This document shows, piece by piece, positions 55,636 through 64,000 of a stretch of DNA of 64,000 nt. The notes beneath the pieces are model-generated. The model did not search any database, had not been told where the DNA came from, and saw only the letters and a list, made by a program, of their open reading frames with translations. This stretch comes from Ascaris suum (Eukaryota > Nematoda > Chromadorea > Rhabditida > Ascarididae), in contig CM024185.1 of the NCBI GenBank assembly GCA_013433145.1, positions 2,244,501 to 2,308,500 of the forward strand, given 5' to 3'. Positions within the stretch are counted from its first letter, which is position 1. Each line of letters opens with the position of its first letter. The position numbers were made by a program, and so were the translations under genes.

Positions 55636-58600
55636 TTATCATAGAAAGCAAGTAGAGGATTACTTCATGCACAAACGAAGTTGTCTTTCAATTTTCGCTT
55701 GAATAAGTTCCAACGATCGTTGCAAACTTAACGTTAACAAAAAAATAAACTTTTCAGGGCTTCAAGTATTCTTTTCCTCTATGAGCGCATACAGATCGAA
55801 CTTTGTACGTATGTGAATCATTCCTCCTAATCGCTTCGAATTGCCAATATTTCTCATTCGTCGTTGTTAACGTTCGTAAATCGACTGATAAGATATCTAT
55901 AAAGTTGCATTATTAAAAACCCAGGCATAAAATTTCATAATTTTACAATAATATTCCCCAACTTCCTTGCATTCAAGGAGCTTTTTTCCCTTCTGAAAGA
56001 AAGCGAAGGAAGGGAGGGTCAAGAGTAATCTACGAGAAATACATTCAGCATTTTTCCGACTCAATTTTGAGGATCAACACTACGATTTTCGACATTCCGA
56101 CCACCTGCCTCTCATGTTCTCCTATCATCAACTGATCGAATACTTTAAAGTGCTCTATAAATGCTGCTCGATATTTTCGTCATTTCTACAGCAAATTTGA
56201 TTTATTTATGCTTATTTCTTTTATTCTTTCTTTATTCCATATCTTTCAACTTATTGCTCTTTATTTTCTGGATATTGCTGATTGTTCCTAAAGTAGATCT
56301 ATCATGCCTCAGAAATTAGCTCTCTATTCAAATGTGAAATTCCACAAAAAGACCGCATTTAATTTGTTAACTCCAATTAAAATTTTTCGAACTCCCCCTC
56401 CCAACCCCCCCCCCCCCCCACACCTCACTCTACCACAATTCATCTCTGAAGTAGAGGCGTCCTGAACGGTAAATCTTCGTCACAAATGTAAATCAACACA
56501 GACCTCGTGGGCTACATGGTGATCAAATGCGGTAATGTGAACAGCATTAAAAGGCTATTAATCATCTAGTTCTGTTGGTCATCAAAAACCGAGCTCAGTA
56601 TTGACAGCCGGCTGGTAGGAAATTTTGTGTTTGTGACGAAAAATCACGTAATTATTTGCGATGTCATGCATGCTAGAAGTGATAAGCATCTCTGTTCTCA
56701 AGTATTATGCTTCATGCTCCATTCATGCGTTCTTAATGGTCAAGCTTTCTTATGACATGATCTTATGCTTCTAATGTAAGAGGATAGGCAATCGTAAGAA
56801 ACTAAAAGCAGCGTGATATGCGCTACACGTTGTTGTGAATTAAGCTCAACGTTGTTTCTAAATTTTTTCACCTTCATCTTCTGGAATGAGCTTTAGGGGA
56901 ACACTTGACAGGTTCAACGAGCGTATATTACCTTATAAATAGTACAGGTGAGGGCGTTTACGTTATAAGCGTGACATACATCGAAGATTGTTATGATTAT
57001 CAATTATTACATTCACTCATTATCATCATTATTAGTTGAGCTATTGGTTCTCTTACTTCATTGCTGTTTGTCAGAATTTTACTGGCCGAATGGGTCATGA
57101 TTGGAATTTACGGCTGGTAGAGGTTGTGTCGGATAAAAGTATTTCCTGCATTAGTCATCGTCCACAACAATTTAATTTCCATTCTATAAGTCTCAATTTT
57201 CGCAAAACGTTTGATTGTCGACGTTTCAGATAGTTTGCCTCGCTTCGTTTATTTATTTCTCTAAGGTCGTTTCGTTCTCTCTAAATTATACGTTCGTTAA
57301 TCGTTGATTACGAATTTCTGCTAGTGATATTACTAACACCGTTACTGTTACTGTGAGCTGCAGAAATCAGCTTTCCACCTATGTTCGATGAAAAAAGAAA
57401 ACGAGGAAATGTCTGAGGTGATGAAGTTTGATCTCCACATTTTATCGTTTCATTCAATCCGCTAATTCGTTGATGTCGAAACTGTTTTGCATTTCTTCTG
57501 TTTTCCACTCAAACTCAGAAATGGATCTAACATTTTATCACCTAAATGAAATAGTTATTCATTATCGATAGTTATTAATTGCCTCTGTAAATCGATTCTT
57601 AGGAATACTAGAAAAAAAAGCAATTCGCTCTTTTTATTGTCCTCTTTCAAGTGAAGATGTAAGCGTTAAAAATTTTCTAAGCAGCTTAGATTGGTATTTG
57701 CTTATTTTAAATATCTCTGCACAGCATAGTTTTAATTTGCACTTATAATTTGCTTTGGTAAAAATTTCAGTTGTCCTCTGCCCAAAATTTCTTTAATGGA
57801 AGATCATTTCCTATATCGATATTTGGTAGTCATGATTGCTCAAATGACTGCATACTGAAGCCACAATCTCGTAACGCTTCGACTTTATTGATTTTTTTTG
57901 AAGACCTCTATTCATATTTTGAAAAAGAAGATTGTATTAACTGAAAGCCGAATGCATAAAGCAGGAGTGCGCATAAAAATTGTGGCTCTGAGCTGCGAGG
58001 CAAAAAGCTCTTCGTCAGCTATGCGTTGAAATTCGTTTCATAAGTTGGTTTCCATTTTTATTATTGAGGCCCATTCTTTATATGCGGAGAGGGATGAGAG
58101 GAATTTTCTGGTGGGCGAGGGGAGGATTGGGGAGATGAACTCCATTGGAGCGTCAGATTCATCAGTACTTCCTCCTTCTACGCCTCAACACTGAGGAGTC
58201 CTGTACAGGAAGTTTTCAAGCAAGAAAGTTTGAAACGATTGAAGCCAGTAGATATTCTGCTCAATTTGATATGTTTTTCCTCCAACTGTCGTCATTTGCA
58301 AACTAAGAATCGCCACTTTTCTGCTCTTATATTATTACGCACAATTCGCTCAGTAACTTATTACACGTTCTGTTTTTTCTATCTCTTTCTCTTCTAGCAT
58401 TTATGTACGCTCACTGGTTGCAAAAACATACCTTACCATTGCAAAAACACAGACCGTCAAAAGAACCAACTTATCGGTCAGATTCAAATGCGTTAGAGAC
58501 AAATTGTGTTTGAAATTGCTATCGCCTTATTGACTGAACGAAGAAAGTAGCTGTAATTTTATGTAAATTTTTATGCAACGTTTTATGCAATATATGCCAC

Positions 58601-58678
58601 AATGGTGGTAATAAAGTTGGGCAAGCATTTTCTAGGGTTGCAAATTGAAGTGTTTTACGACTCGCATTAATTGTTGGT

Positions 58679-61600
58679 ATGAAAAGGGCACCAAGAGTTC
58701 ATCCAAATGGCGTCGATATCGCCCTTAATAATCTTGATCAACATGCACACGACAATGTGAGGTGAGTTAATAACGAAAGTTTTTGCAATAGCGAATTTGA
58801 CTGTATTCAGTAGATTATTCGACTATATGACTGGAAACAATATCCAATACTTTTAAAACTTAGTCTGCGTGGTAATAAGGGAACGACTAGGTGTACAGGA
58901 GGTTTTAAGCGAGTTTAAAAGAATAATCTGTGAAATTCGATGTTTGTTTTCAATTCGTAACTTTTTAATTGAATTCTTCTTCATTGTGAAATTTTTACTT
59001 TCTTGAGAATAAATCTTCTATCCCATATTCATTTCCACATTTGACTACTTTGATTTTTGATGTTGCTTTCTCTAGTCCATCGATGCGATCGAGATTATTT
59101 TTCTAGATCAGAAACAATGCTTCTAGCATAAAATTAAATGGCATAGATAGTATAGTAGCGCTAATAAACAAAACATATAAAATTCTTTGCGATTCATATG
59201 GATGGTGAGTTTAGCATTGATCCGCTTGAAGGCAATTAAAAAACATTCGACTAATGGCATCGAGCTCCACATGATATCTTATTAAAGCTTCGTTTGCATT
59301 GTTAGGAATTTGTGGGGAACTTTCGCTCGAAAATCTCTTAAATTGAATTTTTATTCCTGTTCTGAATATTATATTAGTTCATCTTGTTTCGTTCTACTAT
59401 TATTTTTCTATAATCTTTTAAAAACAATTCGCATTCTTAGCTCATAACCAATGCGTTAGTTATAACAAACGAATGTGTTACAGTTTCTCATTTCACTCTT
59501 AAGCTTGATATTTGTTAGCAGTTGCATCATAGCTAGATACTGTAAAGATAGTTAGCAATCACCTAATTAATAGGGAGCGCATTCGATCGATAGAATTTCT
59601 GATCACCTATCATTCACCCTTGAAAATCAGCTAGTGGACGGCGAATTGATGATTGAAGCGGTGGAACAATCGAACCGCAGGATAATCACTGAGGAGGTGC
59701 TCGGTCCAACATCCCCTCAATGATTGTTTGAGGATTGTGAATAGATCCTAGTAGACCTAAAGTTTAGGCGATTGCATAAATAAATGGGTGTAAGGTATAG
59801 ACAATTAGATAAAAAAGTCTCCTTCAGAAAACGGTTTATAACTCTTTAGCTATCCTCACTTTTGGAATTACTTTTACTCTTCAGGAAGGTTCATCAACGA
59901 AGTCGTCCAACCGGAATAAAATATTTCAAAGAAGAATTCTCTTCATTTGTCAATATCGTAAGTTCGTTTTTTCTTTCTTCTGATTCACAAATTATCCCTC
60001 CGTTCTATGCGGATCGGAAGTAGGAAGGGCCATAGATGAGGTGGCGCAATGTGTTGCTCTCACGTATCGTTTATTTCGTTTATCTAAGTAATCAGTTCCA
60101 CATACTTTCCACAAAAAAATACCCGAAACAAAGCCTTCGAATTTTACCGTTCCAGTTGTTTGCCTTCGCGAAAATGTCTTTCAGCGACGACGTTTTTTGT
60201 CAGACTGCATCGATGAAAGAATAAAATTTAGCGGCGTAAAATGTATGTAAATTATTATGTAAATAATTTCTTCCGAAATTAATCTGTTAAAGTAAAGTGT
60301 CGTACATGCCGTTAAACTATGCCGCATATTTAGACCTAATGAATTTCATAGCTAAAGTTCCACTGGTATACGAGTTGAAGCTGTCAGATAGACAGACAGA
60401 CTGATGCAGATACGACTATAATTCAGTAAAAAAAAAAATTATCGAATTGTTACTATGTGAACTTTTCCTAGCGGTTTATTTACCATTTCTTTTTACCTTT
60501 TTGAGGTGGGACCCACAGTACGTTTCGTTGCTGGTGACGTGCAAACCGGTAGAGGTAAAGTGCATTCACTGCGAAAATGAGTTCGTGATATGTGTTGATC
60601 TCACTAGAATTTTAGGAAGTAAAGGTATATACTTGCGATCAATCGGTATGGCATTATCACAAAAAATTGAAATGTATCGATAGACTGAGTTCGATTTCTC
60701 TTTTTTTTCTTCATTTATCACATTTTCCTGAAGAAACTATTTGCAGTATCGATATGCTCAACCAATCGATTATATATTAATTGCTTGTGGCACATTATTA
60801 GCGCTTGGACAAGGAATATTGAATTCTATTTCTTCAGTTATTTTCAAACAACTTACCGATTCATTTGCTTTTGCTCAAAGAAATATTATAAATAACAGTG
60901 CATTCACAACAATTCTTCATGAAGGCTCTTTATTAACCGATATACAATTAAATGAATTCAATAGTGATGCGATTGGTGCAATTAACGCCTATGTTGGTTG
61001 TGGAATTGGTCTCCTCTTTGTGGCATTCGCTGCGGTAAATTTAAAAAAAAAAAATTTTTTTTCATTCTGTTCATAATTCTTCATTTAATTATTGAAATGT
61101 TTTTTTTATTCAATCCATTATTGATTTTTTTTTAAAATTGCATTATTTGATTGGCTATTGACAGTTTTTTTTTCTACGGTTACAAATATGTATAGAGTAA
61201 ATGAATAGAAGTATAGATAATACTAGTATAATAAATATTATTTCGTTTGATATCAGATCTTATCGCCCATTAAGGTTCAATGGTTGAATTTAGTAACACC
61301 CAAAATTAATAACGAAAGTACGATTTTGGTTTTGTTTTTCTTTTTTTTTTGTTGTCTTTCAGCGAGATTAGAAATATTTATGTGGAATGATTTGAGTGAA
61401 TTTTTCACTATGGAGCCGGTCGAGCATGTAATGAGTGGAAATATTGTGGGTGGATTTGTGGTGGGAATTCTTCAATTGTCCCTCTGAAAAATGCAACTTA
61501 ACTGTGCGCATCGCTTTACAGCATATGTTTTTCGATTGTAATTTACATGATTTGAAGCAAGTTATATACCCGCCTTCCGAGTATGGTCGCTGAAATAGGG

Positions 61601-63972
61601 GATACAATATTTTCCTATGGGATGTGCCATGCTGCTGCTCCTCACTATTATCCACTATTATCTACAGTGGGTATTTGCAGAATGCATGCTGGCGTATAGT
61701 ATGCGAACGACAGGTGCATAGAATTCGAATACATTATTTCAATGCTTTAATAAGGCAGAATTCAAGTTGGTTTAATGCCCGAGATCCTGAAACATCAATC
61801 AATGAATTATCAAAGTAAGTGCGATTTTTCTTCGATTTTAAAAATTCTCAGAAATTGAAATTGCAGTTTGATTAAATTATGTCGTTGTCTAATTTTCCGT
61901 TGCAAAATTTTTTGCATTTCTTATGCAAATGTTTGCAAATGCAAATCAAATGTTTGCAAAAATCGCAAATTTCTGAGCTTATGAGTTCTAAGCTGAACGC
62001 TATATGTACTATCTCGAACTTAGATTGTTGTCTAAAAGAGCTGTTAATTTGTGAACGCTCTTATATCTTCCTTCTAGTGAATGTTTTGGTTTGCTGAATA
62101 TGTGCATATTGAGATAATAAATGCTGCCACTCGATTTCTTATTTGAATGTATCACTTCCTCTAAAGTCCTAGGAATGATTGCTATATAGGAGGATTTGTC
62201 ACCATAAATGGCTTCTCTGACTAAATTTAAGTTAACTGCTGGCTAAATTTAAGTTAATTATTAATAAAATTAATTATTGACACTGAGCAGAATGAAACGT
62301 CACTCTTGGCCGTATTTATGGAGGTTTGGAAATTGAAGGATTGGGGGGATTTCATAAGGGATGTCGTTATAGCAATATGCAAAATTTGATCTGCTAGACC
62401 AACGCAATACGGCTCGTTTTTTTTTGCATTCGGCCTATGAACCGAAAGACGGGATACCGAATGCTTGAAAATCAGAAAGCGGAACATCGGCTGCTGGAAA
62501 AGCGGACCTCGGAATACCGGCCGCTTGAAGCAACTTGACTTTCTCTATGTTTATTGATCGTTGTGTTTATTTTCATTGTAGACTGGAAATTTTTCAGCGG
62601 TATTAATGCCATCAAAGAAGGCATCGGTGATAAGATGGGCATTCTAATCGCCTACATCGTCAACTCGATCTCTTGTTTGATAATTGCGTTCTGCTATAGG
62701 TAATATTTCGTTCTTGTTTTCTACGAGTACTTATAGCCGAAACGCTTATTTCATTGCAATTTACTATAATTTTACCTACCCTTTTGCCGTTCTGCAGGTG
62801 TAAGACAGCACAATAAGAGGAAATTAGAAAACAGTGTGCGAGACCATAGGTGAGCAACGGTGAATCTTTTGATCAATGGGAAGGGGGAGGGAGCGCAAAC
62901 AATACGCTGTTCATACTCTTTTTGTCACTTCAAACTAATCACTATACACCTTGTCTGCTCATCCCCTGACGCCTTTGCTTCATTTGTCATTACAATTCTC
63001 CATTTATAATTTCATGACCTTCTTCTTAGCGTCCTTTTTTTAAAACATAATCTTTTGCAGTTGGAAAATAACCTTGGTTATGATCGGTTTTCTACCTCTG
63101 CTTGCTGGATTGGTCGGATTACTTGCCCAGGTGGGTAATAAAGCTTATATATAGAAGATTTCTTTTAAAAAATGCAGATTCTTCATTGGATTACAAAAAC
63201 GTTTCTTCGTTGTATGTAGCATTACAGTGCTCATCCCTATCATCTACCTCATTATGAATATTGACTTCTAGGAGCTTCTGAATTTTAACGTTGAAATTTG
63301 CAAGAGTTTATTATTTCCGATATAAGTCTTATAAACAACGCGTCATGGAATATTATCGTGAATTCAGATGCATGCCATCATTTGTAGTTGCAAGTGAAAA
63401 CATAATGTCGGCAAAATAAAACTTAGCTCAGTTTATGCCTTTCTTTGCATCGCCTTGATCACATTCAAATCAATACAGGCCATAAATGAATTAAGCAAAG
63501 AGCCATTGTAAATGAACAAATTTTGCCATCATAGCCAAAAAATCACTGTGCATTACGATGATCAGCTTTTTATTCAGGTGGCGAAAATTCACTGAGAATA
63601 TATGAGAAGAACTTGTTCGTTGTGCGCCTAAACGCAGTGGATTCCTTTCTCATTTTACGCTCACTTTGAAGTTATAGTCTGTTGTAAACTTGGATTCATT
63701 CATTGTCGAGAATATCCACAGCAGTGATAAGTGATAGCATTATGATTATAGAAATTTATACTAAAAGAAAATAATAGCAAAAATATCAGCTAATCACAGT
63801 ACTACAATAAATTTTTAGTGAATCATTTCAATTGTTTTTATTTGCAGTTTGTCACCGGAACATCTCGTGAAGCGATGTTTGAGAAGAACGCAGTGAACAC
63901 TATTGTTAAGGAGGTACTTACTGGTATCCGTACCGTTATTGCTTATAATGGGCAAGAAGAAGAATGCGACAG
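58679..63972 (+). CDS. ABCB-type transporter (P-glycoprotein), N-terminal exons; 3' end outside window
   Basis: ATP-driven multidrug/lipid efflux pump of the plasma membrane. Exons: 58679-58761, 59885-59957, 60747-61034, 61681-61814, 62598-62699, 63061-63130, 63848-63972; phases 2,0,0,2,2,0, ending phase 2 at a donor, so the gene continues past the window. Only transmembrane domain 1 is visible: TM1 around YILIACGTLLALGQG, a long outer loop with the glycosylation sequon NNS, TM2 around GCGIGLLFVAFAANACW, the coupling loop CERQVHRIRIHYFNALIRQ with SSWFNARD, the family signature INAIKEGIGDKMG, TM3 around IAYIVNSISCLIIAF, TM4 around WKITLVMIGFLPLLAG, and the loop ending GIRTVIAYNGQ. The exon 3/4 junction (acceptor TATTTGCAG at 61680) gives the same spacing as human ABCB1. 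The first exon is short and cytosolic; its ATG is the only good start before a strong donor. The nucleotide-binding domains lie beyond 64 kb. Confidence 0.92.
58970..59570 (+). repeat. Diverged ~0.6 kb direct repeat, right copy (intron 1 of the ABC transporter)
   Basis: Same element as 55021-55635, same orientation, about 4 kb downstream and entirely inside intron 1. A minus-strand frame beginning MPF.FML.ALF aligns between copies, but this copy has stops, so any coding content is dead here. Confidence 0.75.
62450..62530 (+). repeat. Degenerate GC-rich tandem repeat in transporter intron 4
   Basis: Three related units of the type CGGRATACCGRMYGCTTGAA within 80 bp (62450, 62480 and 62510), in otherwise AT-rich intron. 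Confidence 0.6.
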
Positions 63973-64000
63973 GTAAACGGAAGGTTCATTGCAATTGCAT

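Larger units (their letters stand above)
51799..58678. other. Gene-free 6.9 kb upstream of the ABC transporter
   Basis: No supported exon. It includes poly-C runs at 52571-52583 and 56405-56419, a degenerate TCTTGGAGCGTT repeat at 53472-53585, and the left copy of the ~0.6 kb direct repeat. CATTTTCTAG ending at 58634, 44 nt before the transporter ATG, could be a spliced-leader acceptor. Confidence 0.5.

Noticed and set aside
60447..60683. 78-residue plus-strand frame between transporter exons 2 and 3
   Set aside because: Exons 2 and 3 join in phase 0 without it, and the joined sequence matches the transporter family with no gap.

Overview
The window is nuclear DNA of a nematode. The evidence is two cuticle collagens with the nematode-specific N-terminal domain, genes split by 0.3-2.5 kb introns with TTTTCAG-type acceptors, and likely spliced-leader acceptors abutting start codons. 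The DNA is AT-rich (judged by eye) and carries long (TA)n arrays and isolated poly-C/poly-G runs. The low gene density suggests a parasite rather than Caenorhabditis; I could not place it to genus.

Layout: (1) 6199-2588 minus, a five-exon cuticle collagen (A) whose short third exon has a 1-nt frame break and a GC instead of GT donor. (2) 24973-18976 minus, a second five-exon cuticle collagen (B) with the same intron phases and the same kind of N- and C-termini, so A and B are paralogues on one strand. (3) 33157-30328 minus, a four-exon gene for the small p24 (DCTN3) subunit of dynactin. (4) 30037-28722 minus, just downstream of it, unexplained short open stretches. (5) 43859-51798 plus, a seven-exon gene for an all-helical N-terminal region plus a peroxiredoxin-like (AhpC/TSA-2, PRXL2/AAED1-like) thioredoxin fold without the catalytic cysteines. 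Its last exon, reached through a GC-AG intron, ends in a CAAX prenylation motif. (6) 58679-63972 plus, the first seven exons of an ABCB/P-glycoprotein transporter that runs off the right edge.

The rest (1-2587, 6.2-19.0 kb, 25-29 kb, 33.2-43.8 kb, 51.8-58.7 kb) is AT-rich sequence without a gene I can defend. It holds microsatellites, a probable 3' end of a non-LTR retroelement near 42 kb, and one copy of a diverged ~0.6 kb direct repeat whose other copy sits in intron 1 of the transporter gene.

The genes are not a functional cluster: cuticle (two), dynein motor accessory complex (one), a membrane-tail redox-fold protein (one) and a drug-efflux-type pump (one). The most unusual item is the predicted prenylated, cysteine-less peroxiredoxin-like protein. 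All gene models were built by hand from splice-site phase and family resemblance, with no transcript or database support.
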